Source: Hofstenia miamia
Taxonomy: Eukaryota; Xenacoelomorpha; Acoela
Length of the DNA: 64,000 nucleotides
Assembly: GCA_004352715.1 (NCBI GenBank)
Contig: SCFE01000035.1
Coordinates: forward strand, 539,793-603,792
Reading direction: 5' to 3'
Part shown: in pieces, positions 1-11,864 of the stretch
Numbering within the stretch: position 1 is the stretch's first letter
Layout of the letters: each line of letters begins with the position of its first letter
Position numbers and translations under genes: made by a program
The notes under the pieces: generated by a model
What the model was told of the DNA's origin: nothing
Database searches by the model: none
What the model saw: only the letters and a program-made list of their open reading frames with translations

Positions 1-60
1 TTACATATTCTAATCAATGTTGACTAAATTATGTAGTGGACGGATTAATTTAAACCACAA

Positions 61-63
61 TAT

Positions 64-136
<73 letters not shown>
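61..136. repeat. (AT)n microsatellite
   Basis: Nearly pure alternating A and T with a few phase breaks. The open frame across it on the minus strand encodes only Tyr-Ile repeats and is not a gene. The flanks (137-900) show nothing recognisable apart from a short G run near 400. Confidence 0.95.
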
Positions 137-907
137 GTAATTAAATAAGTTAAAAATGAAGCAACTTTTGCCTGGTAAGTTGATTTTTTCTTTTCTGATG
201 CGATTGAAACGACAGCAAGCGTTGTTTGCTTCTTCTTAAACAGATGGATCATTCTCATTTCTCGTCCCTTCGTCAATCTCAATGCATTTTCCTTTCCAGA
301 AATAACGGATTTTCATTCTTTCAACAATTTGTCAATATCGGTTGTACAACGCCGGTACTGTGCATCATTTATTATGAGATCTAAAAATTCAAAAAGGGGG
401 GGGGTCTTCATTCTAAGCATTTTAGAGAAAACTAATTGACATGTTGTAAGCTGTACAGTTCAAGTAACTAATAGAACCAGTAAATAAAAATAAAGGTACA
501 ATCGCTTTACAAGTGTTAATGTTTGTTGAAAATCTGTTGAACTCCTTTAACTGCACTCTTATATTTTCGTCCATGTGGCTTGCAGTATTACACACATTTT
601 GAATAAAACTAGCATAGACTGAACAAATTTGATCTTATTGATCGATTATAAGCAACAATATATATTGAGATATTTAATGCCCATTTCAATTGAATTTCAA
701 GTTTTTTATGAAGCGCATCGTTAAGTCACTAAATAATATATTGCGTAGTTAAGATGTCTAAATCTAAAAGTATGCAAGATTTGAATTATCTCAAAAAAGT
801 GATAATTGCCTAACTATTAGCGAATAATTTTTATACCTATAGCTAATTTTCAAACTATTATATTAATGTAAGTGTTAAACTTGAATTTTGAGTCAATAGT
901 TAGTCTT

Positions 908-1460
908 AGTTATTTAAAAGTGTCTGTGGTAAGTACATTAACACCATTTATATTCAAAGTCACTACAGAAACATCGTAATTACTTTTATTGCGTTGTAAA
1001 ATACAAAATTTCGTTTTAGCTTCATTAAATATTTTCTTATTCATCCAAAAATATTTTGATACTTTGTTGCAATTCAATGCTATAGATATCACTGCAAGGT
1101 GCATTCATATATTATCGCTGAATAAGCAGGTGTCATCGCCATATTGAATTAAGTTGCAATTAGTTATATACTGCATATCATTTATATAAATACTAAAGAT
1201 CTAGAATCGTTTATTGATGCAAAACATTATAGCCTGGTAGCCTCCGTGGAATTGTTGGTTTAGTTAACTAGTGATCAATAGTTTTTCAGTTAGTATGTTT
1301 GCATAACTAGAATCAAAGGCATTTGAGAGATCTAAGCAAACTATAGCTAAAAATTTATCAGCTTTGAGCGATGCTGTCCATTTCTCAGTAGTATTTAGTT
1401 GTACATTAGTTGTTGAAAAACATTAGATAGTTCTAGATTGTCACAAAGATTGTTTCCATT
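908..1460 (-). pseudogene. Non-LTR retrotransposon reverse transcriptase remnant
   Basis: Minus-strand conceptual translation in several frames gives reverse-transcriptase blocks in the right order. Near 1320-1345 is a motif A-like LDLSNAFDS. Near 1150-1200 is FSIYINDM, which normally precedes the catalytic box. At 1132-1143 is YGDD followed by TCLFSDN. At 910-1100 is the post-catalytic region with KVSKYFWMNKKIFN and TKFCIL. Stops and frameshifts separate the blocks, so the copy is dead. The motif style fits APE-type LINEs (CR1/Jockey-like); I cannot assign the clade. The 5' and 3' ends are not visible. Confidence 0.7.
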
Positions 1461-2475
1461 CTGATCTCTTATCAAAACAATTGAATTGAACGTAGATCGC
1501 TTATTATATGTGATTTAATGCATTAGCTTCCATTTTAACATTTCATTTGGAAGATGTCCATATTTTATTTAGGATGCATGGCGATTTTCTATATTAGAAA
1601 CATTTCTAGCTTTTTTGTGTGGCGAAATATTTGCTTGTTCCAGAATGTAATTTTTTTGTCTGTTTTTTGTTCTTTGTTTGTCTTTTGAATTTAAGAATAT
1701 AATAATTTTTCATAGCCTGCTGTGTTAAAAGAAAATGTCATAAATGACATATTTAAAAAAGAAAACAAAAAATTCCTAAATTGAAACTTATCAAGCATAT
1801 TAGGTGGTAGAGTTGTATACCTCAGGGTGGTATTACTGAGGGCAGGGGCATATGATGTATTTTGGACAATTTGTCAAACGGATTGCTCTGTGGTAAGTAT
1901 TGAGGGAATAAGCTTTTGTAAGCTACAGTGTTTGTCGATGTGTTTGAGAACGCTGTTTAATGTAGTGAAGGCCGCTCATAAAGTATTTTTTGAGTGTAAG
2001 AACGAATTTCGAGATTCCAATGAAAGATGGATTTTGGCTATTGTTACCAGAAAACTTTAATACAGAGAAATTAAATTTTCGTGAGAAGTAACAAATTTGC
2101 TTTTTATCTGAAGTAACCTATTGCAGAAAGAATGAAGTTAGGTATAGAAAAGTCTGGTTGTATAAAGGTTTGAATACTTAACTTCATGTTTCTGAATCTT
2201 TAGTATATTATTCATTTCGTCTGATTTGTACAGTTTCCATCAAGGTTTAGGGATATAGCTAAATTGTGTGTTGCAGTTCTGAAAAGTGTACTACAGAGGC
2301 GGTCTTATAAGTATAGCATAAAATTGTTTAAACCAGTGTCTTAAATTTAATCATGCAAAATGACAAAAACATCCAAGTTTATCTTACCTTAACACTGCTA
2401 AAGATTTGAAATGCATTCAGAAAATAGCTGAAACTAATAGAAAATGAAAGAATATGGAGTAAGAAGATTGACAAT
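1461..2475. other. Intergenic, nothing recognised
   Basis: AT-rich sequence. A 77-codon plus-strand frame at 1827-2060 has no motif, splice context or recognisable homology and is probably chance. Confidence 0.5.
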
Positions 2476-2824
2476 TTAACACTAGAACGCCCGCAGCTGC
2501 AACCCAACCTTGGCGGGCGTGTGATGTCATTTTGACATCACCCCTCAAAAATTTTTTTGACAAATTGTGGTTTTTATCTATAGATTGGAAAAGTTAATTG
2601 TATTTAAAGGTATTATAAGATAAAATGGTTTTCGACTGGTGATTTTAAGTTGCAATTATCATTTAATAAATGCAACTTAAAATCGTTAGTTGCATGCATT
2701 TGAACTTTTGAACTGGCAATTTGGTAATAAAAAACTATTTAATAGGTTAAAATGTTTATTTTAGACAATTTCCAACGTTAATGGATGATTTATAAAAGCA
2801 TTGACAAAATTACAATAATGGTTT

Positions 2825-4571
2825 TCATATTTTACAAATCAATGTCTCTACCTTGATTGCTACACAATTGCCACATACTGGTCTTTTGCATTTTCTACAC
2901 GTTTTATTAGTTTTATTTCTTGACTTATGAGCGCATTTTACCTGGCAACAAACTCTTTTAGCAATTGCAAGCAAAGGGTGTTCCTCGGTTTCACTTTCTT
3001 CATTAGATTGTTGAGGTTTCCAAATATTCTGTAACTCACAAATGAGTTTCAACAAATAATCACGTCGAGTCATTTTATCACCTCCTACTTCATTGTACAT
3101 TATGACAGACTTTATTGCAGCTAAATCTAGTACATTGTAAAATACTTGTAATGGCCAGCGTCGTGATGATGCTTTGCTTGTGTACAACCGGGCCTTTTGA
3201 TCTAACACATCAACTCCATACTTCGTTGAATTGTAGTAATCAATGGTTTCTGGAGTTTTGTTTTTTCTGAACAAGCTACAGTTTTATGCACCGTACTCAA
3301 CAGCAAAACGTTCTTTGATGGTTTGCATTGACAAATCGTCAAAGTTGTGATTTCATTTCTCAATATTATTGTGGAAGTTTAAGTGATTTTACTTGATGTG
3401 GGATTTCTCTCCTGACTCTGTTCATAGTGCCCCCAATGCTTGTATTCTTGGCCTTTAATTGTTCAGATAGTTTCACAGAAGTAAAAAATTATCCTTGGTA
3501 ACATTTCTGCCTTTGCCAGTGAAGGGCTCAGTGAGTGATTTATTACCAGGTCGATGATCATCCTTTCCTACATAAGGAAATACATTCAATAAATACGTCG
3601 TTTTGGTATCCACAGCAAGGCAAAATTTTATGCCAAGTTTATCTAGCTTGCTAGCAATATATTGAGTGAAAGGACATCTGGATTTTGTATTAAAGAGTTG
3701 CTCATCAACGGAAAAAATTTCATGAGGAATATAGCATGCTTTAAAGTTTTCAATAAAACGATTCCAAATTGTGGAGAAAAGTGATAACTTGTCATGTTGA
3801 ATTTTTTCACTTCTTGACGATCTAATGTCAAAACGTATGTATCTGATCAGTTCCTTGTATTTGTTGCGAGACATGATTTGATTGAATATTGGTGGTCCCC
3901 AATTCTTTGACCATAAATAATACACAGGCTATCAGTCCACGAGTGAACATCACTGACAAAAGCTCATGAATTTCTTCTAGGGAAGTATTCCAGTTTTCAT
4001 TGCCTGTTTTAGAGCGTGCCTCAATTTTTGTACATTCGACTATGTTGTCAATGATGAACTTGTCTATAAATAAATTGAATGCACTAAAGGCGTTTCCCTG
4101 GACAACATGTCTTTTTGCATAAAATGTAGGACCAGGAACATCTCTAATCACATTGGTCTGTCCAACACGTCCAACTTCGTTATTTGAAGAATTAACATCC
4201 CATTTTGTGTCATCTTTTGCAGTAAAAACAGAGCCAGTTATGGGTGAAATTGCTTCTAGCTTGCACTTTTTGCGAACATTCCCTGACGAAGTAGTTGGTG
4301 CGTCCATCGAAGAAGACTAAACAGATGGAGGAGGCTGAAGAGCAATATTGTTGTCATATGTATCCAGTATTTCTTCAGTGTCCACATCCTCTTCTGATGA
4401 TCTACATGACTGTGGGATATATTCATCATCACTACTTATTCCAACATCTTCCCCTTCTGATTCAAAATAAGGTGTAGCTTGCAGAATACTGCGTATTTGC
4501 TCCTCTGATAATGTTTTTCGTGACATGTTGCTTATTCGCTCCTCAACACTAGAATAACTGCACTGTGCCAA
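2825..4571 (-). pseudogene. piggyBac transposase (PGBD family), frameshifted
   Basis: Read on the minus strand from 4571. An acidic N-terminus (MSRKTLSEEQIRSIL, then a Glu/Asp/Ser-rich stretch) runs to an in-frame stop at 4317-4319. The frame resumes at 4307-3828, shifts to 3925-3473 and resumes at 3274-2825. Family hallmarks: MSRNKYKELIRYIRFD; SVDEQLFNTKSRCPF with the first catalytic Asp; TYLLNVFPYVGKD with the second; YGVDVLDQKARLY, matching the family GVDxxDQ motif with the third; and a C-terminal Cys-rich zinc-binding tail (CCQVKCAH, CRKCKRPVCGNC). All catalytic segments are present but at least three lesions break the frame. The intact protein would have cut and pasted the element at TTAA. 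Confidence 0.9.
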
Positions 4572-5094
4572 TTGCGCTGCCTATATAACTATGTACCTGG
4601 GTAAACGTGTTGAAACTTGTTGTTGGATGTTCTGAGTGAAGCTCTTTCACTCATTGACATACATGCCACAACCTTTCCTGTACTATATTTATTCAATGAT
4701 ATAAAGGATGTCAAAATGACATCCGAATTTAGGAAAAGTTTTTTGAGCAATATATAAATTCACAAGCACTGAATCAACGAAACATATTTATTTACATTAT
4801 TCAGATATTTTTTACAACTTTGAAGAAAAGAAACCTGTATTTCCGCGATTTATAGCCTATCTTAATACATTAATTATAACTATAAACCTATATAGATCTT
4901 GTAAAGGATGCTGATCTAAATTGCTCTTAATATTTGCATGCATATTTCTAAACTAACAATACATTCTAATACTTTAATATTATGTTATTTTTAATAAATT
5001 GATTGTTTGTCTTCTAAACAAGGATATTACTTTACTTTAATGTATATTACAGCAAGACCTCGTACTTTAGTTTACAATATGTGTGCAAATTAGG

Positions 5095-5195
5095 TGTCTT
5101 CGCGAGATGTTTCTGTAGATAAACCGCACCCCCGCTTTGGGAGCAATTTTTCGTGGAAAAAGGTGCGGCTTATACACTGGTAAATACGGTATTAC
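5095..5195. repeat. GC-richer MITE-like end inside the piggyBac element
   Basis: The stretch has ACCGCACC-type sequence near 5123 and ggtgcggcttatac near 5160, ending aaatacggta. The right half looks like the reverse complement of the CCGTATTT...AAGCCGC end seen in the MITE at 6291-6705. It may be a small insertion in the piggyBac non-coding flank. No clear target duplication was found. Confidence 0.35.
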
Positions 5196-5359
5196 AAATT
5201 TTGTGTAGTAATTTTTAGCGTCATGTATTTCTTATTTGTTCAAAGTAACGTGTTCGGTGAAATATTTAGTCTTAAAAATATAGCCCTGCTGGAACAAAAC
5301 TATTAGTTTTAAATAAGCTGAGGATGTCGTTTTAACATCCTTGGCCATCCTAATGTTAA

Positions 5360-6288
5360 ACTGGAAAATAGTGATTAGATAGAAGCCCACCTCCAATCCA
5401 ATTAGTTTCCTTAGTTGCTAGTCCTGAAATAGTGAACAAGTTGTTATCCTGATAAAAAGGTAGCTATAAAAGTTCAATTAACTAAGAGCGCGTGTAACTA
5501 CTTAAAAGCAATTACGAAATAGCTAGAATTAAATATTGATTTGTAGTGATAATTTTTCTGACAATCCGCAATGGTTCTCTTCAACTGCGATCTTTTTGTG
5601 TCGACAAGTTTCTTCATAAAATTGAGTAAAAATTGTTGAGATTCCCCCGTTATATTCTCATAATTTGTATTACCTATTTTCAATCTTTATCATGCCTTGT
5701 TATTAATGCATTTTTGTCTATATCGTTTACAGTGGTTAGCATTCATGATCGTCATTTTATAGATTTAGTCTATTTTCACAAATTAGGCAATTAAATGGCA
5801 GCAAAGAATTTTAAATAGTGTTCAAGAAAAACAAAAACATCATTTTAAATCAAATTTGATGGTATGTACGTTGTGCGCATTAACTGACAGGTTTCAAGGA
5901 TCTTGCACTCTCCTTTAATCATTACGTTCTAATTTTTTGAAAATTATGTCGGCTGGAAAATTTCTTTCAAGAAATTGTTATGACATCTTTAATTATTGTA
6001 TATACTTTTTCTGTAAAATTGCAACTAACAATACCTCAACTTTTTATCCTCAGATTGTTACATTTTGAGGGAATATCCAATTTTGGAATTATTTATTGCC
6101 TTTACATTTAGGTATTACTTAGTTAAACATTGATTATACTAAAAAAAGTTAAACAGTTTGGTAAATCATTGTGAAGGGTTGAAAATATAGGCATTCGATT
6201 GTATCTCAAAGGCAATTTTAAAGAAGTTTAAAATCCCAACAATACTGGAATCACTCTTTAGTCAAACGGCGATATTTCAATATTAAGG
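5360..6288. other. Intergenic, nothing recognised
   Basis: AT-rich sequence without a convincing coding region, RNA gene or terminal repeat. A short minus-strand frame at 5498-5683 is unsupported. Confidence 0.5.
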
Positions 6289-6290
6289 TA

Positions 6291-6705
6291 CCGTATTTTC
6301 CGGCTAATAAGCCGATTTTGTGGACCTAATTTTTGAAACTTATTTCGTGGGATCGGTTTATTAGACGAACAAGCTGTGATCGCGATTGCAAAATTCCAAA
6401 CCATCAACGCATTTATATAATCGATCGTATTTTACGTGGCCGCACGTTGTCGCTGTAAGTAATGTCACTGCTTTGTTATGACAATCAACAAATAATAATC
6501 ATTATCTTCCACTGATACCGTAATATTTATTAGCTGTTGATAAATAACGGTAACGTAACGAATGTAGCGCTTAGCTAATGTAATGCATAAGTAGAGTAAG
6601 CTAGCTAAAGCAATTTCTTTAATTCGGCTTATTGGATGGTAATGTTTAAAAACCTTCATTTTCAGATCAAATCAATAGTCGCGGCTTATTGGCCGGAAAA
6701 TACAG
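6291..6705. mobile_element. 415-bp MITE with TA target duplication
   Basis: The left end reads CCGTATTTTCCGGCTAATAA followed by GCCG. The right end, reverse complemented, reads CTGTATTTTCCGGCCAATAA followed by GCCGCG. About 22 of 24 terminal bases agree. TA flanks both ends (6289-6290 and 6706-6707), as expected of Tc1/mariner/pogo-type insertion. The interior has no transposase frame, so it is non-autonomous. The 64-codon minus-strand frame at 6465-6659 lies inside it and is not credible as a gene. Confidence 0.85.
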
Positions 6706-6707
6706 TA

Positions 6708-8580
6708 ATTCATAGTTTTCACTTTTACGGACCTTAATGCCAGCTGCGGGAAATGTTTATCATTGCGTCCTTGAGTGATGACTTTCGCAGTCTCTTACTG
6801 GGCATAAATTGACAATATCCGTTGTTAAGTGTTAATTATTAGCATATTTTTTGCTTTTAGTAAAAAATTCAGTTTACAAGCAGTGCTTTATTTGCAGTAA
6901 GACATTAGTGTTATTTTTTAAGTAATATTTTGAGTTCCCACTCCCGAGAGTTTTTGACGTAAAAGATTCCAATACGTTCTGTTGCAGTATTAGTGAATCA
7001 ATGTTTTTGTATCAAGTCGTCTATGTTTAACATATTTAGATCATTCACCCATCAGTTGATGAATATTTCGAAGGATTTGATGGACAGCAATACATAATGA
7101 GGCCGTCGCTCAGAAAGTATTATCCTCACGACAATCCCTAATTTCTGAATGTGCAATTTGAAATTAATTTTGGTGCTGAGTATTTGTGCCTTAATTGGTA
7201 GTAACTTTGGTTAAATTTTATGTGTACATTTGTTTATTATGTAAATTCGAATACTTAATATATTTATGTTTTTTATGTAAACAATTAACAATTCTACTTA
7301 ACTTTATACAAAGTCAATAAGTGGTTATTTATCTCAATTACTGTATGTGGTTAACACATTAGTATATAAGTATAAATAGAAATGAATTTTTCATTAGAAC
7401 TAATTTTTACGTTAATTTGTATTTTTATGATTTTTGAGTTCCGCGCTAAACATGAGCCAAGTTTAATTCTTGCATATTTGGTTGTGGTATAATCAAAATG
7501 GGAATCTTTTTGTCTATTTATTTCGAATATTTTTTGCAGTGGTATTTTATTGAATTTTTTGCTAAATTTATATGTTAAAGTGTCATATATACCGGTACAC
7601 TGTATATGAAAACTTTCGAAATATTTGCAATTACCAAAAAATGAAATCTTATATAAGAATTAAAAAAATACTTAATCTTAATTTAAGTAAATATGTAGCC
7701 TAATACAGAACAGCATAGAGTTTGTAACCAAATCAAGTTCAAATATATTCATATCATGGTAACACTAATTTGTCGGGACAACTCTTCTTTTGAGGTTTTG
7801 TACGGGAATAATCTTTTCAGTTCCAATTATTATTGTTAATCTTACTCCAAAATTACATATATTTTAAATCTCATGTACATACACATGTATTAAGGTTACA
7901 AACTTATTAGGAATGTAAATAATGCAACTTTCTTCATATCAGCTTAGTTATCTCAGTAATTGTTTATTGGTCGAATTTGTTCAATAGCGGTATTGATTAA
8001 ATTATAATTTAAGAACCGTTCTTCAATATTTTTCTATTGTTTAGTTGTACTAAGTGATCTTTGATTTAAATGATCAGAAATATTCGATTTCCTTTTCAAA
8101 ATATCGATAAAAATTCAATATTTTGAAGACCTAATATTAGATATTTGCACACTATTTCTTTTTTATTTTTGTTACTAATTAGGTATATTTTCCATTTGAA
8201 TACTTTTAATTTCGATTTTACTTTTTTCTCTGTTAATAAACAAGATGAGTATATGAAATGGGATAAAACAAGTGATCCAAAAAGTATTAACCGCCCTTCT
8301 ATTGGTATAACCGTTTCAAGGTTTTAATTGATCTTATTCATGTACCATACGCCATTTTCTTTAATATATCCTTTACCTAGTTAATAATAATCAATTTATG
8401 AATCGAATATTCCATGATTTTTTTTATAAATTTAGTGTTAATAGTAATTAAATAATTGGATTTTGAATGATTGTAATTATAATTGATTTATGAAGTTCAA
8501 AAAAAATTTTAGAATTAGTAATAAATGGTAGAGTAGATGTATTTGATTTTTGTTGGTTCCTGAATGACGTTGTTACGCAT
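6708..8580. other. Intergenic, nothing recognised
   Basis: About 1.9 kb of AT-rich DNA. No motif-bearing frame, no RNA gene and no clear repeat ends were seen. The short plus-strand frame at 8145-8327 has no support. Confidence 0.5.
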
Positions 8581-8582
8581 CT

Positions 8583-8940
8583 TTATAATAATAATAATGT
8601 TTTATTTCATATTTTGAAATACATCAAAATATCTTATTAATAGTTGAAAAACATCGACTGGGGAACACATTCTCAAATTTTCTATGCAGATGTTTTTGTG
8701 CTTTTGGTAGATTTTTTCAAAGTCTTTCTAATGCATATGGCTGACGTTCTGGAATAATTCCAGAAAGATGATTATCATTATTAATAATGTCTTTATACAG
8801 AGAATTGTCACTAAATTTGATAACATTATGAATTGAAGTATATTCTGTAATCACTTTAATCCTAACAGCTTTTCTTTGGCGATTCATTTCTTCTATTTTT
8901 AATGACTATTAAGTCTTGTCAATATCTATTGCAGAAAGCA
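8583..8940 (-). pseudogene. Degenerate LINE-like 3' remnant
   Basis: On the minus strand a stretch of about 57 codons (roughly 8900-8727) is open and includes NRQRKAVRIKVITEYTSIHN and SGIIPERQPYALERL. Broken frames follow, then a 3' end with an ATT-trinucleotide run at about 8587-8600 preceded by a polyadenylation-like AATAAA on the minus strand. A short-repeat tail after a decaying frame is typical of non-LTR retrotransposon 3' ends. The peptide itself matches no domain I can name. Confidence 0.35.
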
Positions 8941-9218
8941 TTAACTTTATTAATAAATAAATATCTAGTTTAAGAAATTATTAAAGAATGATTGCAATTT
9001 TTCGATATTTTCTTTTAAGGTTGAAATATTACCATAAATTGTACATGATTACTATTAATTTGCTGATCCATATTATTTAAATATATTCTTAATAGTAATG
9101 GACCCAGTAGTGATAAATACTTGTTAAATTATCGATTATAAATATCATTTTTGATCAACTGTTGTGCCAAAGTAATAATCACTCGAGTTAAAGTTCATTA
9201 TTTTAACAAAAACATTCA

Positions 9219-9249
9219 AATATATTTCGATTTATAAAGTCATCGTCAG
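9219..9249 (-). ncRNA. Hammerhead-like motif in left repeat of the Penelope-like element
   Basis: On the minus strand the repeat reads CTGACGA, a short stem-like segment GACTTTATAAATC, then GAAA (9225-9228) and TATATTT. CUGANGA and GAAA are the two conserved core boxes of hammerhead ribozymes, which are known in Penelope-like terminal repeats. The stem is imperfect and flanking stem I pairing was not established, so this is a candidate only. Confidence 0.35.
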
Positions 9250-9380
9250 TTTTACAAATAATTCCCTTTAAATTTAATTGAGTTTATTGCAATATTTTAT
9301 TTCACTAAATCTTAATTATTGGTATTCGTATTTAGACTTAGTTGAAATGATCATATTAGAATGCTTTCAGTGTTAAAATA

Positions 9381-10108
9381 ATGAGGGACTCAACATCATT
9401 TATAACTGTAATATACAAGAAACCATCAGATACCGGCCTATTCCTTAATTTTAATTCAAATTGTCCAAGATCTTTCAAAATATCCTTAATTAAAAGATCA
9501 ATACATAGGATATTCGATATTGCAAGCTCTTATGACAGCATACATGAAGCAATTATCAAATTGAAGGCAGACTTGAGAAAAAATGAATATCCAAACAATG
9601 TTATTGATAAATATATCAAAGAAGCAATTTCAGAAATAGTCACGAATGACAAAGAAATAAAGTATTCACAAAAATTTGAACATGTATTTAAAATCCACTA
9701 TCGAGGAATATATACAACAAATCTAATACATCAAGTGAGAAAGATCGAATTAAAGAAAAAGTAAGATTTGTTTACAAGATCCACAAACTTAATGCAAAGC
9801 TTGGTCTTAAATCAACAACTAGCATGTCCAATAAATCTAATGTAATTTATAAGTTTCAATGCACCTGTGGTGAGGATTATATCGGATATTGTGCTCGGCA
9901 ACTAAGCAGAAGAACAAAAGAACATGAAATTAATTCAACCATTTCAAAACACCTAAAAAATTGTGGACTAACTTATGATGTAAGAATTTTAAAGAATACC
10001 GATGCAAAATATCTTAAAATCACTGAAAGCATTCTAATATGTTCATTTCAACTAAGTCTAAATACGAACGAAAATTATATAGCCTACATAAACTATTGTT
10101 ACCAATAA
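9381..10108 (+). pseudogene. Penelope-like RT C-terminus plus GIY-YIG endonuclease
   Basis: The first part (9381-9764) reads FITVIYKKPSDTGLFLNF, then SFKISLIKRSIHRIFDIASS and KNEYPNNVIDKYI, the pattern at the end of the Penelope reverse transcriptase. A frameshift near 9762 leads into VRFVYKIHKLNAKLG and then 9824-10108. That part reads NVIYKFQCTCGEDYIGYCAR followed by QLSRRTKEH, a GIY-YIG nuclease core with the conserved Tyr, YIG, Arg and His. It ends about 60 residues later at a stop at 10108. The intact enzyme would nick target DNA for primed reverse transcription. The copy is 5' truncated and frameshifted, so inactive. Confidence 0.85.
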
Positions 10109-10174
10109 TTAAGATTTAGTGAAATAAAATATTGCAATAAAATCAATTAAATTTAAAGGGAATTATTTGTAAAA

Positions 10175-10200
10175 CTGACGATGACTTTGAAAGTCAAAAT
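10175..10200 (+). ncRNA. Degenerate hammerhead-like motif in right repeat
   Basis: The partner copy reads CTGACGA, a perfect hairpin GACTTTGAAAGTC (10183-10195), then AAAA where a hammerhead needs GAAA. The stem differs from the left copy but still pairs. The loss of the core G suggests decay. Confidence 0.3.
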
Positions 10201-10235
10201 ATATTTTAAAATTATTAAAAATCCTTAAAAATGCT

Positions 10236-10770
10236 CAATTAAAGTTCATTAGTTCCTTAAAAAATTATTGTTAAAGTATTTCTTTACATAAATTCTTTTA
10301 GTGTAATATATCCGCGAATCTGTTTGTGCCTTTATATTGTTAAGCAAGTGGTCTGATATATAAAAATCTGTAAAAACGGCATATGCATTAATGCTTGAAA
10401 CGTATACGATGATAAAATCAATTAAAGAAGACTTAATAAAGTTAATATGCGTTGACACATCTTATTTAATACTTCCATATCAACTAAATCGTTAATTTTC
10501 TTTTCAATTGCACGCAAGTAGTTTTGATTATAAACACCCATGATAATAATTTAGTTTGTTGTTTTATTTTTAATGCAAATTTCTTTGTATGAGTTTTCTT
10601 CAAAAGCTTAAAATAATTAATTTTTACTACAATAACTAAAATAGATACTATTACTAATAAATTATAATTGAAATCATTCAAAATCATCTACACATTCACA
10701 AAATCCAATTATTTAGTTACAATTAACACTAAATTTATAAAATTAATCATGAATACAAACATACGCTGAG
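10236..10770. other. Intergenic, nothing recognised
   Basis: Short minus-strand frames at 10249-10458 and 10484-10687 show no motif and are treated as chance. Confidence 0.5.
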
Positions 10771-11385
10771 ATGATTTCTCCGCGATCGGTTGGTCCCGCT
10801 GAGCTCTCCGTCCTACGTTCACTCGGTAGTGAGAATTTCATAACGAGTGAGCGTAGCAGAATCACGTCTGCTAAACTTCTAGCTCCCTTCAACAATCTAT
10901 CAAAGGAAGAGCTTTTAACATTGCACAGCTTATACCACACCGTNTACCTCCTTATAATTCAATATCATTTCCAAACTTTTTTCATAAGCGCAATATAAGA
11001 ACTAATCATTATACTAGCATTAAATTTCGTAAAAAAATCAAGCAACAGTCTTTTATTAATGTTGCAATTCGCAATTGGAATCGATTACCAAGTGAAATTA
11101 AAATGATTAAGAGTGCAATTACGTTTAAAAGAAAATTAAAAGCATTTATGTTGAAGGAAAAATTCATTTTGGGTAAATCATGGTTAGGATTCAAATTTTA
11201 CAATAAAGATTATACAATAACGCGCAATTAATTTCCATAGCCTGAACAGAACAGATTTTGTAGTTGTCCTATTTTTTTGTAAATATAGTTATTTGTTATC
11301 ATTCTTGACGCTATTCAGATAATAACCAGTTTTGTAATTGAAAATATTATCTGAATAAATAATATCTTATCTTATCTTATCTTAT
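10771..11385 (+). pseudogene. LINE 3' end with (TATCT)n tail, broken by an assembly N
   Basis: After the N at 10944 the plus strand encodes FRKKIKQQSFINVAIRNWNR, LPSEIKMIKSAITFKRKLKA and a stop near 11230. WNxLPxxIK...S...FK..LK is the usual C-terminal signature of APE-type LINE ORF2. A 3' UTR follows and ends in a TATCT repeat at about 11360-11385. Before the N, 10771-10940 is open (ELSVLRSLGSENFITSERSR, then KEELLTLHSLYH) and GC-richer. I do not recognise that part and cannot say whether it belongs to the same element. Confidence 0.6.
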
Positions 11386-11462
11386 AATATTCAATTCATA
11401 TTTATTTTTTAAAATGATTTAGAAAAATTATCAATAAATTCATACAATGAATTTAATACGAT

Positions 11463-11864
11463 TTACAGCATTCTTTATTTCGATTTAGTGATGAGGATCT
11501 AAAGATCTTGCAAGGATCATACTAGCATTGCTTCGCATTAGCACAATTTAAAGGGAGCAGTAGTCACATCTCTATTGTGAATTTTCCGCGATTCAGCAAG
11601 GAGGGCCAGCTTCCGAAAAGTCTTAATTGAGGTAGCTGAGAAGCCCCCTAGTGNTTACAGCATTCTTTATTTCGATTTAGTGATGAGGATCTAAAGATCT
11701 TGCAAGGATCATACTAGCATTGCTTCGCATTAGCACAATTGCGGGAGACTGTAGAAATTTAAAGGGAGCAGTAGTCACATCTCTATTGTGAATTTTCCGC
11801 GATTCAGCAAGGAGGGCCAGCTTCCGAAAAGTCTTAATTGAGGTAGCTGAGAAGCCCGCTAGTG
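11463..11864. repeat. Direct duplication around a single N (probable assembly artefact)
   Basis: 11463-11653 and 11655-11864 are near-identical and joined by N at 11654. The first copy lacks a 19-nt stretch after the shared 'gcacaatt' and has CCCCC where the second has CCCGC. Two unmerged overlapping contigs or haplotypes would look like this. Confidence 0.8.

Larger units (their letters stand above)
2476..5359 (-). mobile_element. piggyBac-type DNA transposon, broken
   Basis: The element is bounded by TTAA at 2476-2479 and again at 5356-5359, the piggyBac target site. Immediately inside, the left end reads CACTAGAACGCC and the right end, reverse complemented, reads CATTAGGATGGCC, an imperfect terminal inverted repeat. 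The left end also holds a GC-rich hairpin (cgcccgc at about 2488, gcgggcg at about 2513) and the palindrome GATGTCATTTTGACATC at about 2522. Related palindromes lie at about 4708 and 5322. A transposase pseudogene on the minus strand fills 2825-4571. The 2.88 kb length fits an autonomous piggyBac element. Confidence 0.9.
9207..10235 (+). mobile_element. Penelope-like element fragment with inverted terminal repeats
   Basis: A plus-strand coding remnant (9381-10108) lies between two inverted copies of a roughly 85-110 bp sequence: 9215-9323 and, as reverse complement, 10100-10207. The copies share TACCAATAATTAAGATTTAG, then gggaattatttg and CTGACGATGACTTT. Penelope-like elements often carry long terminal repeats in direct or inverted orientation, and 5' truncation is common, so the context supports the assignment. 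The reverse-transcriptase core is missing. Confidence 0.8.

Noticed and set aside
1827-2060. 77-codon plus-strand frame with several Cys
   Set aside because: No recognisable domain and no gene context.
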